The notes: a model not told the origin generated them from the letters alone. A stretch of DNA of 64,000 bases from Amoebidium appalachense (GCA_963693365.1 CAVNZM010000001.1:21328001-21392000); one strand, 5' to 3'; counted from the first letter of the stretch, positions 30,341 to 42,702 are shown. Translations and numbers: made by a program.

Positions 30341-30478
30341 GTACACACACACACACACAAATACACATACACGCGCACACACCCATGCAAACACACACAC
30401 ACACACACATACGCACACACACACACACACATATATATACCGTATTAACGCACATATAAGCACACACGCGCACACACG
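30341..30478. repeat. (CA)n block at the 5' side of the retrotransposon
   Basis: Interrupted CA array ending about 15 bp before the open ORF1 frame. Confidence 0.8.
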
Positions 30479-30493
30479 CCGACACCCACGTAA

Positions 30494-31360
30494 AATACCC
30501 AACTCAAGCTCACCATTGATTCACTCACAGCCCAGCTAAACATTAGTGGATCGCAAAACCCCAAAACTCATGAGCAAACATCTCGCGACGGAGACATTTC
30601 CACCCCAACACAAAACAACACAGGACCGGAAGCACAGCTCCCGGCAGAGTTCCTAGAATATGCGAACTCTCGTAAAACACCCGAGCTCCGCCAAATTGCC
30701 AAGGAAACATATGCCAGCATTCTTGCAGGCAACGAGTACCGCCGCAACTCCCCTCCCAAACCGCCGGCTAAGGGGAACACCCAAGCAAACGGTAACATCA
30801 ACATCCCACCCAAATACGAGAGGGTGTATTTCAAAGTCAAGCACGGCAGACGCCCACACAGGGCCATGTGGTCCATCTTCAAGGCTCTCGGCTTCCGGTG
30901 CTCTCGCATCCTTTGTCTGTCCTTCATTGGATACGATGTGCTGGAAGTAGCAGTACGGGGCGACTATAACCGTGCGTTCATCCGTGACGCGACAAAGGGG
31001 TGTGGAAGCTTCTTCACCCACCTCCCAAGCTACGACCCATGCGCGCCGGAAAACATTCAGAAAGCAGACAAAGAACGTAAAGTGTCTGCTAAGAATGCGT
31101 GCGCCACACGTTGTCGTGTACGCATCAGCAAGGCAAAAGAGTTCCTCGCAAAGTTGGAAAACGATGCTACGAGCGTGATAGACACGGACACGAAGGAACC
31201 AATGTTTTCTGGTGAGAAACTGCTCGAGCGCAAACGCCGATGCGAGATGGAAATCGAGCTCTTCTGCGAACTGTTCGCGCTGGCGGAAGGTCGTGCATAC
31301 GACCCCGTAAGCGACAAGTGGGAACCAACCCCACAGGTGTCGGACCAAACCGATGCCTAA
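30494..31360 (+). pseudogene. LINE ORF1, 5'-incomplete
   Basis: The frame is open from a TAA at 30491-30493 to TAA at 31358-31360, but its first in-frame ATG is only at 30866. The frame before that ATG is protein-like (PAEFLEYANSRKTPELRQIA), so the true start was probably lost by 5' truncation. The product is basic and hydrophilic with KVKHGRRPHRAMWSIFKALG, fitting a nucleic-acid-binding ORF1 protein, though no named domain is clear. Its stop overlaps the ORF2 start in ATGCCTAA. Confidence 0.65.
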
Positions 31361-34300
31361 TTTATCCTTCTTCTTCTGGAATGCTCGGACACTGGGCCCC
31401 CAAAAGGGCCTCCCCCCCGGGACACTCGACGATAAAATCAGCTACATACAACAACAGACAAACAACCACACGTTTACAGTGATTTGCGAAACACAGTTTA
31501 AAAACCACCACAAATTCAACTCTACATTGGTCGACACATCCACACACCCCGGTTACGCGAAAAACCGAGGCATTATTGTACTTGCCGCACCACACGTGAG
31601 AGTGAAGTGCAAACCGGTAGCAAAAACGGAATTCTCGGTTTCTATAGAGTTTCTTTCTAATGTTTTTACTTTTGTATATTACCCACCATCTATGTCGGTT
31701 GTCGAATTGACTCACGAGTTGTCACAGTTACCAATGTCCACTGTTATTTTAGGTGATTTTAACACGCGACTCCACCACACAGACACACTGCAAGTGAGTG
31801 TCGGGTACCCATCTAAGCCCCCGGAGCGTGCTATCCCTTTAGCAAGGTATGTCCAAAGTCACACTTTGCGGTTCCCTCAAATATCCCATGCCCACAACAC
31901 CGACTGGGGAGTGGCCTTTTGGCCATCAACCATGTCAAAACTCTCTCTCCCTCCTAACCTCTCTGGGTCATCTGACCACTCTCCTATCCTTTTCCTACCT
32001 AAGATCTCCCTTGATCTGCTCCCCCCTCCCCCTCCCACCTTTCGCCTCCGTCTATCCCAGCTTAAGTCACAGTGGGGTAGAGTTGATGTATGTGTATGCT
32101 ATGCTACGAAACACCCTATATATATGCGCCTATTAGAATCTGCACAAGCCAGGCCAGATTCACATCTCGTACTAGATACATGCACTAACTTTATTGTTGA
32201 TGATTTGATAGATCTCGGTGATTATGCTGGCGGTGGTAGGAAGGAATATCCCGATGCTCTCTTGTTACCAAACACCACTCCCGCTAGACTAGGTGAACCC
32301 CTGTCTCAAAAGGAAAGCTTGCGCCGGCTTGCTAGTATGAATCGATTTGGCCCCCCTGCTCGTATTATTGGTGATACCACTGGAGACCCCCTCATAGACT
32401 CTGATAAGTATTTCTCGGAACTGTTTAAAGATAGGACCCCCGCTCAGAAACCTATTGTGTGGCCTGTAGACCCATCTATCCCCATAGAATCGATCCTCCC
32501 CTTTTTCAGTCCCGATGCCATATGGTCTGTGATATCTAGTTATAGCTCTAGTAAGTCTTGTGGACCTGATGGACTCCCTGCTGGGTTTCTTAAAATCCTT
32601 GTTCCCTCCTACCCACAAAAGGAAAGTGATCGTGCTATTAAACCTGATCTTACTATCATGTTAAGCTCTCTCTTTTCTTGGTGTGTTAAATGTGGACATG
32701 TCCCGTCATCTTGGTTAGATACCTTAGTGATCCCCATAGTTAAGAAGGACTCTGAGGGCCCCATATCATCCTTTCGCCCCATTACACTAACCCAGGTTGT
32801 TCGTAGATTCTTTGAAGCTTGCTTACTTAGGTTATTTGCACATCACCCTAGGTTTCAATCTATTCTTCACATACACCCATGCCAATCCGCTTTTCGTAAA
32901 AACAATTCATGTTATGTTCAAATAATGGCACTGCACGATTCTATGCAAGTTGGTGCACAATATGTTGGCTTTATTGATTGGAAAACTGCTTACGATTCTG
33001 TCTCCCCTGGTCTCCTATGGGAAAAGCTTGCTGCACGGGGTGTACCACACTGCATTGGTGTTCTGTTAGAAGCACTCTTGTCTCAAACCTATGGTAGAGC
33101 TGTGGTTAATGGGCATCTTTCATATGGTTTTGCTCGTACTAGAGGTCTCTTGCAGGGTTCATTGCTTAGCCCCTTTTTGTTTAACCTATTTATAGATGAT
33201 TTGGCTGTCAAGATTTACGCCGAAAACGATGACCCTATTAATAACTTTCCGCCTGCACTTCTCTATGCTGATGATCTGTCCCTCCTTGCCCGTACCCCTA
33301 GACGCCTGCAAAGATTGTTCGATGTAGTGTCAGAGTGGTGCAAGGCAAACCTTATGATCCTTAACATAGACAAATGTGGTGTTCTTGTACCTGATATAGC
33401 TAACAATTTACACACATTTACATTATCATCTAAACCTGTACCTATAGTTCCAGAATACAAATATCTTGGTGTTCCGGTTGATTCTGTTGGTGTTATGTTT
33501 CCCCATATGGTCGAAAAGAGGGTAGAGTTAGTTGGCTCGTAAGCGGTTAGCTTTCTTCTCGGCTAATATTTTTAAAGACACACCCCTCCATCCTTCTATT
33601 AGACTTACATTTATTCGCACTTTTGTCTTCCCGGCATGTGAATATGGTTTACCCCTTCTCGCCGCTTGGATCAAGAAAGAGAGAACTAGAGCGCTTAAAC
33701 CCTTGGCAAATTTCCTTGAAGCAGAAGTTGCCTCCTTTCTATCTAACAACTGTTGTAAACCTGGGCCTGTAACGCTCTCGATATATGGTCTGGTCCCAAT
33801 AGCTGCTAGAGTATCCTATCTCGCGCTGAAATTCAATAAGCACATAAGCCGCTTAAAGAAGTATTTGCCCTCCCACCCTCTCTTCTCTATCCGACCTGTC
33901 CCCTCCTCACCTCTCCCCTCTTTCCTCCCCTCTCTCTCCCCTTCTCCCCTGGGCACAAATACAAATAAACCCCGCAATAGTGTGTGTGTGACTTTGGACT
34001 GCCACTTACTTATTAAACATGTACACAATCACAAGATAATCACGCAATATAACAAATGGAAAAAGATACCACACGACACTAGACCCGATGAAAGCATACA
34101 CCTTGAAAAACTAAGCCTTATGTCTCGTTTTATATATACTGACCGCCTCAACCATATTGCCAAATATGGCACTCGCAAGTGTATAACACCTAAATACATA
34201 TTACCTTCCTGTAGAACTGGTCTTTCTCTAGCTGATGGTATTATTGATCAATTACCACGCTTTTACTGTACACGTGCTATACAGTGGAGATCTAATAAGT

Positions 34301-34551
34301 ATAAGGTGGCATCATTTGCATGCCCAAACAACACACACACACACCAGTTTAACCGGTCATGTATCGCCAAATGTAGTTTGATAGACCACATAATACCGCA
34401 ACACACACACGTCACATTCACAACAGACACCCAGAAAGATAGCCTACCTGTAAATTACAACATCCTTGATTTTATACTAAACACGCGTAACTACGACCTG
34501 TTTATTAGATGTATTGATTGGCTTGAGAAACACATCACTACAAAATTATAG
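31353..34551 (+). pseudogene. LINE ORF2: endonuclease and reverse transcriptase, frameshifted
   Basis: The first frame (31353-33542, 729 codons) has endonuclease motifs WNARTL, ICETQ, ILGDFNTR and SGSSDHSP. It then has reverse-transcriptase motifs SFRPITLTQ, FIDWKTAYDSV, GLLQGSLLSPFLFNLFIDDL and the catalytic YADDLSLL, followed by KYLGVPVD. It stops at TAA 33540-33542. A +1-offset frame takes over (from about 33532, ARKRLAFFSANIF) and runs to 34551 with a typical C-terminal region. The offset breaks the protein between the thumb and the C-terminal region. No slippery heptamer is seen at the junction, so it reads as a mutation and not programmed frameshifting. Such proteins nick DNA and prime reverse transcription at the target. 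Confidence 0.88.
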
Positions 34552-34555
34552 CGCA

Positions 34556-34557
<2 letters not shown>

Positions 34558-34626
<69 letters not shown>

Positions 34627-34658
34627 CCAGCTGATACCGAGTGTCCCGAGGGGAGCCC

Positions 34659-34695
<37 letters not shown>
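34558..34695. repeat. (CA)n and poly(A) at the LINE 3' end
   Basis: (CA)n at 34558-34625 begins 6 bases after the ORF2 stop. A 33-base A run at 34663-34695 follows GGGAGCCCCTTT. Confidence 0.9.
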
Positions 34696-34696
<1 letters not shown>

Positions 34697-35761
34697 GGGG
34701 AACCCCAACTAATTGATTTCTCCTTGTAGTCTTTATGGTGTCTCGTAGAGAAAGTAAACCCTGATATATAGTCACCACCCGACATCTATGTACGTGATCA
34801 TGATATACCGCTGAGGGGATATTCCGAGCAAAACCCCCCCCCCATACCTGAGACTGGTTCTCTTTGCCTCGAGTAAACAGCGTAAACCCCACCCACGTTT
34901 CTTCCCATGCCAGCCGTGTTGCAAGCCATTTTTCATGGAATGCTAGGAATGCCGACCAAATACCAAAAACCACATATTATATGCCTTTGAGCATTATTAT
35001 TGGCCATTAAATATTTCTATTTGAAGGGGGCAAGCAGTTTTATCTTCAGTGGTCATTTTGTCAAATAGGTAGAATCGGCCTCCTTTCAAAAGGCTAGAGT
35101 CTTTGATAAGACCTGCAGTTTGTGCAATATTCAACCACCTAAGTAGGAAATATATATAAGTATTTGAAAAAAAATAAGCTTCAGACACTCATGGGCGATA
35201 GTACGCTAATGGAGTGATGCCAAATGTCTGTACCCGACCAGAGAGTCTGACCGATATGCGGCAGCGAGAATTTACCCCCCTCTGGTGTTGACAAAAACCG
35301 TATAAAATCATGGTGTATCGACACTGCCACTCAGTTGATGCCCTACCTCTCGCTGTGATCCGCCAACTGTGTTTGACCTACTTAGACTCGCATCGTACAG
35401 CGTGTAACCCACCACATTGTAGATACCCCTTTTCTTCTTGTAACCTGTGTCTTCGCCTGTGTCCCCATACTGGCAGTGCCCAACATATTTAGAAAGCACC
35501 CAGCACACACATAGATGCATAACAGCATTCCGTCTTAACGATCCTTGACAAGGAAGGGTTTTGGTGCGTGTGTAGACAGGAATGAGCTTGCTTGGTTGGG
35601 TGCGCGAAAAGAGACAAATTAGACGTGCCTGGTAGCCTCGCCTAGTGCAAGTTCTTCGTGCCTGCTACTGCTGCCTGCCGCGCCACAGGCACCCCCTTAT
35701 ATTAACGTTAAGGTCAAGTGAAACCCGTGCTTACCACACACCCCCTCCTTCCCCAGCAACC
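34696..35761. other. Upstream region of the Ala/Pro-repeat gene, no gene seen
   Basis: AT-rich unique sequence at first, becoming GC-richer after 35.3 kb. No convincing ORFs. Confidence 0.45.
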
Positions 35762-38203
35762 ATGCACAAGCGCGCCGTGCAGCTGCTGGCCCTTGCCGCC
35801 CCGGCCTTTGCTGCCGTGGCCCCGCGCCAAGCCGGGGATGCTCCTGCCCCTGTCGTAGATAGTGCGCCTGCCCCGGCCCCAGCGCCTGTTGTGGATACCG
35901 TGGCTCCGGCACCGCTGCTGGCTGCCCCTGCCCCTGCCCCTGTTGTTGACGCCGCCCCTGCTCCTGCCCCGGCCCCAGCCCCAGCTCTCTATGTTGATGC
36001 CGCCCCAGCCCCGGCCCCGGCTCCTGTTGTTGACGCTGCCCCTGCCCCAGTGCCTGTTGCCGCTGCCCCGGCCCCAGCACCGGTCGTGGATGCAGTGGCC
36101 CCGGCGCCTGCCCCGGCCCCGGCCCCGGTTGTGGTTGCTGCCCCGGCCCCGGCTCCTGTTGTTGACGCTGCCCCTGCCCCAGTGCCTGTTGCCGCTGCCC
36201 CGGCCCCAGCACCGGTCGTGGATGCAGTTGCCCCGGCGCCTGCCCCGGCCCCGGCCCCGGCCCCGGTTGTGGTTGCTGCCCCGGCCCCGGCCCCGGCCCC
36301 TGCCCCTGTTGATGCGGCACCTGCCCCGGCCCCGGCACCCGATGTTGATGCGGCCCCTGCCCCGGCTCCCGTGGTAATTGCCCCTGCTCCCGCCCCGGTT
36401 GTTGATACAGCCCCCGCCCCCACCCCAGCCCCAGCTCCCGTGGTTGTGGCCCCAGCTCCTGCCCCGGCACCCGCCCCCGCCCCAGTTGTCGATGCGGCAC
36501 CTGCCCCGGCCCCTGTTGTGGTAGCCCCGGCCCCAGCCCCAGCCCCTGCCCCTGCCCCTGTTGATGCGGCACCTGCCCCAGCTCCCGTGGTTGTGGCCCC
36601 TGCGCCAGCACCGGCACCGGCACCCGTTGTGGACTCCCCTGCCCCTGCCCCTGCCCCCGTTGTGATTGCCCCTGCACCCGCCCCGGCCCCTGCGCCAGTT
36701 GTGATTGCCCCGGCACCCGCACCCGTGGTGGTGGCCCCTGCACCTGCACCTGCACCTGCACCTGCCCCGATTGTGTTTGCGCCAGCCCCGGTCGTGCCCG
36801 TGGCCAACCCGACAGCAGCCGTGTCAGTGGTGGCGTCTCCCAAGCCCGTGCCCACAGTAATTGCGCCTGCGCCTGCGCCTGCGCCCAAGCCCACCACGTT
36901 GCCCGTCAAGCCCGGCAAGGACGTGGTGGACATTGTGGCGTCCTTCCCGCAGCTGGTGACGCTCAACGAGGACATCGACCGCACGACCGAGAAGGCCACC
37001 GAGGCCGACCTGCTGCTGGCCCTGGCCGAGCGCGGCGGCAAGACGGCGGCCACAGCCCTGCGCAAGAGCCTGGCCGACCAGGTCAAGACGCTGGCCGCCA
37101 TCAAGGCTGACAAGACGACGGCCCAGATTGCCGTCTACGAGACCCTGGCCGGCCTGCAGAAGCAGCTGGCCACGGCCACCACGGCCCTGGGGGCCGCCCG
37201 CCGGGACGCCGGCAATGCCGTGGCTGTGGCCGAGGCGGCGGCCAAGGCACAGCTCAGTCAGGCTGTCAACGAGCACCGTGCAGCCGTGACAGCAGCAAGT
37301 GACCGCCAGGCCGTGGCTGCAAAGGGCGCAGATGCCGCCATGGCCACCCGTGACAGCAAGCTGGCAGCGCTGGACAAGGAGCGCGCCGCCACCATCCGCC
37401 AGTATGAGCCCCTGCTGGCCAAGGCCCAGGACAACAAGGTACGTGGGTGGGTGGGTGGGTGGTGCATGCAGGACAGCAGAAAGAGGGTGGTGCATGCAGG
37501 ACAGCAGGAAGAGGGTGGTGCATGCAGGACAGCAGGAAGAGGGTGGTGCATGCAGGACAGCAGGGTGAGGGTGTGTGCGGGTTGCTAACGTGGATGCTTG
37601 CTGCAGGGCCGGGGCAACAGTCAGTTGGCCAAGCTCACGGCCGAGCTCACGTCCAAGCTGCGGGACAACGAGAAGGCACGGGAGGCGGCACGTGCTGCGT
37701 TCAAGAGCGAGACGCAGGCAGCAGCCAAGGTGGCGGACGAGGCCGAGGCAGCGCAGTCTGAGGCCGATGCCACCCTAGAGGCCAAAAAGAAGGCCATTGC
37801 CCGCCCCGTGGAGGACGTAAAGGCAGAGGTAGGACCAGGCCGCTGCAGCCCCCATTGAACACACACACACACACTGGGCCCGTGTGCTGACCTCTCACCC
37901 CCGCAGGCGACAGCCAGGATTGCGGCAGCGCAGGCGGCGCTGGACAAGGCCAAGGAGGCGGCAGCCGTGGCGGCCAACCAGGCCAAGAGTACGTTTGCCT
38001 CCAAGACCCTCATCGACCTCAAGAACCGCACCAAAAAGGTTTGGGACGCCGTCCAGGCCCTCGCGGCACAGGCAAAGGTAACCCCCCCCCCCCCCCCCCC
38101 CTCTCCGGGGACCATGGCTGGCCACGACCCAGCACACAGACACTTGCACACCCTCACATGCCGTGAGCTTACACTGACCCACAACCCTCCGCAGGCCCTC
38201 TAG
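35762..38203 (+). CDS. Secreted Ala/Pro-repeat protein with C-terminal coiled coil
   Basis: Four exons: 35762-37438, 37607-37828, 37907-38077 and 38195-38203, all phase 0, giving about 692 residues. The start is the only ATG of the frame and opens a signal peptide (MHKRAVQLLALAAPAFA). Residues 28 to about 375 are a rigid PAPAP shaft with VVDAAPAPAP-type units. Residues 385-692 are Ala/Lys/Glu-rich helix, probably coiled coil (EADLLLALAERGGKTAATAL, AEAAQSEADATLEAKKKAIA). The last exon adds only Ala, Leu and stop. It is probably extracellular or wall-associated, with the proline shaft projecting or spacing the coil. Proline hydroxylation and glycosylation are possible. No family is recognised. 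Confidence 0.85.
36021..36284 (+). repeat. 132-bp in-frame tandem duplication in the Ala/Pro shaft
   Basis: Copies begin CTCCTGTTGTTGACGCTGCC at 36021 and 36153, a period of 44 codons, with few differences. This indicates recent expansion of the shaft. Confidence 0.75.
37440..37573 (+). repeat. 28-bp minisatellite at the intron 1 start of the Ala/Pro gene
   Basis: About four copies of GGACAGCAGGAAGAGGGTGG plus TGCATGCA, beginning 25 bases after the 5' splice site. Confidence 0.85.
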
Positions 38204-38475
38204 GCACCCACCGCCAAGCCAGCAGCCCATGGAGGCAGGCCATGCCTGGACCCCCTAGCGAGCAGCCGGCCGTTATTTTGTACTGACACATCGTCATAGT
38301 AGCACATATGAGCCCCTCGGGGTATTCTATTTCAAGCGCCACTGAATGCCAGGCCACTAGCCTTGTGATGGCTGTGCCAAGGCCCTTAGTAACTAGAATG
38401 TGACATGTTGTGGGTAACAGTGCCCAACCTGGATTATACTCTGATAGCTATAGTGCTGATAATATTAATAATAAT

Positions 38476-38558
38476 AATAAACACCTGCTGGAACAGCACT
38501 GGAAGGCTGATTACTCTGGCAACAGCATCTGACGATTTACTCTGAAATTTATAATAAA
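38476..38558 (+). terminator. Candidate poly(A) signals AATAAA
   Basis: AATAAA at 38476-38481 and again at 38553-38558, 275-350 nt after the stop of the Ala/Pro gene. Confidence 0.4.
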
Positions 38559-38734
38559 CATAAGCATCTGACGACTGGAGAACCCCCCCCCCCTCCCCCC
38601 CCCCCCGGGATAATATATAACGGGCTGGCTACGGATGACGACTGCAGTTTTCCCTTGATATAATGTGTGGTACTGGTACAGGACATGACGAATTCAGGGG
38701 GTTTCCCATTATAAAAAAGAGCTGTCCCACGTGA

Positions 38735-38925
38735 TAACATGTGGTAACATCACGTGACAACTGGAGTTTTGCCATGATATAACATGTGGTAACATCACGT
38801 GACGACTGGAGTTTTCCCATGATATAACATGTTTTTTTCCCATGATATAACATGTGCTGGTAACATCACGTGACGACTGGATTTTTCCCATGATATAACA
38901 TGTGCTGGTAACATCCCACGACATA
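38735..38925. repeat. Minisatellite with CATCACGTGAC units
   Basis: Three full units and partial ones of GGTAACATCACGTGACGACT followed by a short tail ending CATGATATAACATGT. Each full unit carries a CACGTG core. Confidence 0.8.
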
Positions 38926-39149
38926 GTGTTACACTAGTATGTGGTGCAGTTATTGGAATGTACTCCCTTGAAGCACACGTGGGTGCTGGATTGCTCCCGT
39001 GATATGCACGTGACCACTGTGCCTTCTATGATGCCACAAGTCCAGAAAACGAATGTATGGGGTTGGGCGCGACAATAACACGTTACCGCAGCCTGAGTGC
39101 ACGTGTGCAATTTTTGGGTGCTCGTGAAGGACAAAGTGTGCAGGCTTGT

Positions 39150-39152
39150 GTA

Positions 39153-39187
<35 letters not shown>

Positions 39188-39252
39188 ATGTGTGTGTGTG
39201 TGTGTGCGCGCGCGCGTGCCTGCGTGCCTGCGTGCGTGATCGTGCGTACCCT

Positions 39253-39292
<40 letters not shown>

Positions 39293-39330
39293 CTGTGTGT
39301 GCACGGTATTCATGTGTGTGTGTGCGCGTG
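39150..39330. repeat. (GT)n cluster
   Basis: Interrupted GT arrays with GC-rich breaks (GCGCGCGCGTGCCTGCG). Confidence 0.85.
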
Positions 39331-39838
39331 AGGCCAACGTGTTACTTATTTTTGCTTCAATTTGAATTGAAACACAAGACAGGGTACACGAACACGGATA
39401 CACGAACATACGCGGATACGACAACAAATTGCGCACATGTGTGCATGTGTGTGTGGTTTTTTGATCTGCAAACACAAACCACGGTGGCGCATGCCATGCA
39501 ACATTAGACGAGAGCATCAACCTGTAATCCAAAAACCACATGCAGAACAAAACAACACCTTCTTACCACGGTACCCTAAAATAAATAAATAAGCGTGCCC
39601 ATCCAGGCGCTACCGGACACACTTTCGAGGTTCCACGTGCTCAAGAGCTGCTTGCTACATCCAAGTCCCCAGCCTTAGCCACCATGCAGCAATAACCCAC
39701 CTGAGCATAGTGATATCAATGGGCCCCAGCTGGGGACCTGGTGTATAGTTTTGTTTAGTATGTAGTTCACGCCCGTCTGCGCCGCGTGCGCACACGTATG
39801 TGCCCCCCCCCCCCCCCCCCCCCTCCCCCGCCTTCCCC

Positions 39839-39857
<19 letters not shown>

Positions 39858-39869
<12 letters not shown>

Positions 39870-39873
39870 ACCG

Positions 39874-39920
<47 letters not shown>

Positions 39921-39942
39921 CACACACACACACACTTACACA
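39858..39942. repeat. (CA)n after C runs
   Basis: Two C runs (39805-39822 and 39836-39855) followed by CA arrays broken by GTCA. Confidence 0.85.
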
Positions 39943-40048
39943 CTGTAACACGCATTACCACGAGCACCACCACACAACCAAGGAATGGAGCCTCGGGTGG
40001 GTGGGTGATGGTGGTGGGGGAGGTGGGGGGAGGGCCCGAGGGGGGTAT

Positions 40049-40081
<33 letters not shown>

Positions 40082-41293
40082 GGGGGGCCTGTGTGTGTGG
40101 CGCATGCTCTTCAAAACAAACAACCCACACAAGCCAACGCAAAATCCGGAAAACATTGATCACCCTTAGTCGATATTATCAGAGCCTCGTAATTCCTTTG
40201 AACTGGTTGGACAAAACCGTTGCGAAAGAACAAAATAAAACGAATTCGAAAACGAATATAAATGAGAGGCTTTCCGGCCAAAAAATCAACTTGTGACAAG
40301 GCACGGACCAAACAAAACAAAACCAAAGAAGGCCATGTGTACCCTCCTAGTGTCACACGTTAAATGCGGGATGGGCCGGCCTCCGCTCTGCCCAGTGCAT
40401 AAGGCGCAAAGCAAAATGGCGTCATGCATTGCACTTTTCATTATCCCCCCCTCCCCCCCCCCCCCCCCCCCCTCCGGTGACCACCACCACCACACACACA
40501 AACACACACAAACTGCTGCGGCTACACACACACAAGCACACTCGGGCATAGAGTGGCACACACACACGCACGGGAGCGCGCGCATGCACGTACACACACA
40601 CAGGCGCACGATGGCGCGGCACACACACACACACACACACAGGCACAAGCGGAACATATATACCCACATACACAGATACACCACGTGCAACAACCCGAGA
40701 CACACATACACAGAATTCACACTTACACACAGGCCCAGACACCAAAGAGCTGCACAGGCGAGCACAATGCACTATGATTGCAATGGCACATGCCACCCTT
40801 CCAAACGCACACCCCTTCTCCAACTGATGTGGCACACACACCGTCAACTTGGATTCTTTCTTTTAAACGAAAAGACGTTTCTGGTTTAATCAAAAACTTT
40901 ATCGGTATTTGCTAGGATGTGACTTTTGCTCAACTGAGATGTGCACAACGATTCAATTAAGTCACAGCCCCCCTCCCCCTCCCCCCCCCTCCCCCCAAAG
41001 GCACGTGACATCTTTCAGACAAATTTTTCCCCAGCCTCGGTAGCCCCAACACAATCTGGTGAATTACACTCAGTCTGTGCGCACTGTACTGTATTATAAC
41101 TCACATATGCACACGTGCACACACATAGGCCGCCGTGACGCACACGCACATACACACACACACAAACACAAACACGCACACGCACACGTGCACACGCACA
41201 CACATCAAAGCACATGTACACAAATACGCAAAACATACACACACACACTCTCTCTCTCTCACGTACATCAAAACACACGTACACAAATACGCA

Positions 41294-41317
41294 ACACACA
41301 CACACACACACACAGTG

Positions 41318-41408
<91 letters not shown>

Positions 41409-41430
41409 GTGACACACACACACACACAGG
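41294..41430. repeat. (CA)n microsatellite
   Basis: Over 60 CA units broken by GTGTCA and CGTGA. Confidence 0.9.
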
Positions 41431-41524
41431 AGTGCAGTCGGTTGTGTCGGCACATGTGGCAGAGGGGTTGGCATGCACATAATTTCATTTTGTTGGAAAA
41501 ATGCGGGGGAGGGTGGGTGGGGTG

Positions 41525-41571
<47 letters not shown>

Positions 41572-41939
41572 GGGGTGGGGGGGGGGTGGCGGGGAGGGGG
41601 GGGGGGTGGGGGAGGGGGTAGGGGGGGTGATGCGGGGGTTTGAGATTTGGGCGGTGCTTTATAAAAACTGGAGACAGGCATAGGCACGTGCACCACCATC
41701 AGCAGTTTATTTGTTGTTTCACACTGCCATTGCATATCTGCAAAGGTCTGCGGATGGCATGTACATAGTCTTCAATGTGTCCCGGTTGGGTTGCATGCGG
41801 TGTTGCATCCTGAAGGGTGGAGGGACATTGGGAGACTGAAGGACGGACACTCACATGCATGTTACTTCAAGGGCTATCAACATATCTAGTGGGTCGCTAG
41901 TTGGGGAGGCAGTGAGAGACGATATACCGGTGAAGTGTC

Positions 41940-42170
41940 TGTGCCTCTAACTGTGCCTGTGTGTGTGTGCCTCTAACTGTGCCTGTGTGTGTGTGCCTCT
42001 AACTGTGCCTGTGTGTGTGTGTCTCTAACTGTGCCTGTGTGTGTGTGCCTCTAACTGTGCCTGTGTATGTGTGCCCGTAACTGTGTGTGTACGTGTGGCT
42101 GTGTATGTGTGCCCGTAACTGTGTGTGTACGTGTGGCTGTGTATGTGTGCCTGTGTATATGTGGCTGTGA
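41940..42170. repeat. 25-bp minisatellite
   Basis: Tandem GCCTCTAACTGTGCCTGTGT (+GTGTGT) units, about five copies. They change to GCCCGTAACTGTGTGTGTAC units from about 42070. Confidence 0.85.
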
Positions 42171-42347
42171 TGATATGTGCCTATGACCATATTTCTGAGT
42201 AGTCGATATGCTTGCCTGTGGCTATGCATGCCTGTATGAAATTTAGGTGGTGGTGGTGGTGGTTGGGGTAGAGGGGGGGGGGGGGGGGGGGGGGGGGGGC
42301 AGGCAAGAAAATATCAACATCCCCCCTCCCCCCTTCACCTTCACAAG

Positions 42348-42386
<39 letters not shown>

Positions 42387-42697
42387 ACAAAAAAAAAAAA
42401 CCAAAAAAAAAACCATCGGCTTCTTACTTTTGGTCCGATCAATCAACACTTGGAAATTTTAATTGAGGGAAACTATCGGGCTGGCTCTATAGGCCTGTGT
42501 ACGTGTTAGTGCCTGTGAGTAATGGTGTGTGTGTGGGGTGTGTATGTGTGTGTGTGTGTGTGTGTGAGTGTATGTGTATGCATATCCGCTCTCATTTGGG
42601 CCTGCTCTATAGTATACCGTGTGTGTGGGTGATCTTTGTGTCGTTAAACTTAAATGCCATATGTATGCTCGTATGGCGCTGTGTGTATGTGCATGTG

Positions 42698-42702
<5 letters not shown>

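Larger units (their letters stand above)
30494..34695 (+). mobile_element. Non-LTR (LINE-type) retrotransposon, 5'-truncated and frameshifted
   Basis: Encodes an ORF1 and an apurinic-type endonuclease plus reverse transcriptase ORF2 in the usual LINE order. It has no LTRs and ends near a 33-base A run (34663-34695). ORF1 has no early ATG and ORF2 has a frameshift, so this copy looks dead. (CA)n arrays lie at both ends (30341-30478 and 34558-34625). Codons are AT-rich compared with host genes. The clade is not assigned. Confidence 0.85.

Noticed and set aside
33500-33545. Programmed ribosomal frameshift in LINE ORF2
   Set aside because: No slippery heptamer or evident downstream structure, and ORF1 of the same copy is also incomplete, so mutation is simpler.
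35989-37113. 374-aa Gly/Ala/Thr ORF antisense to the Ala/Pro shaft
   Set aside because: Produced by the GC-rich repeat read backwards. The plus strand has a signal peptide, introns and a phase-consistent chain.
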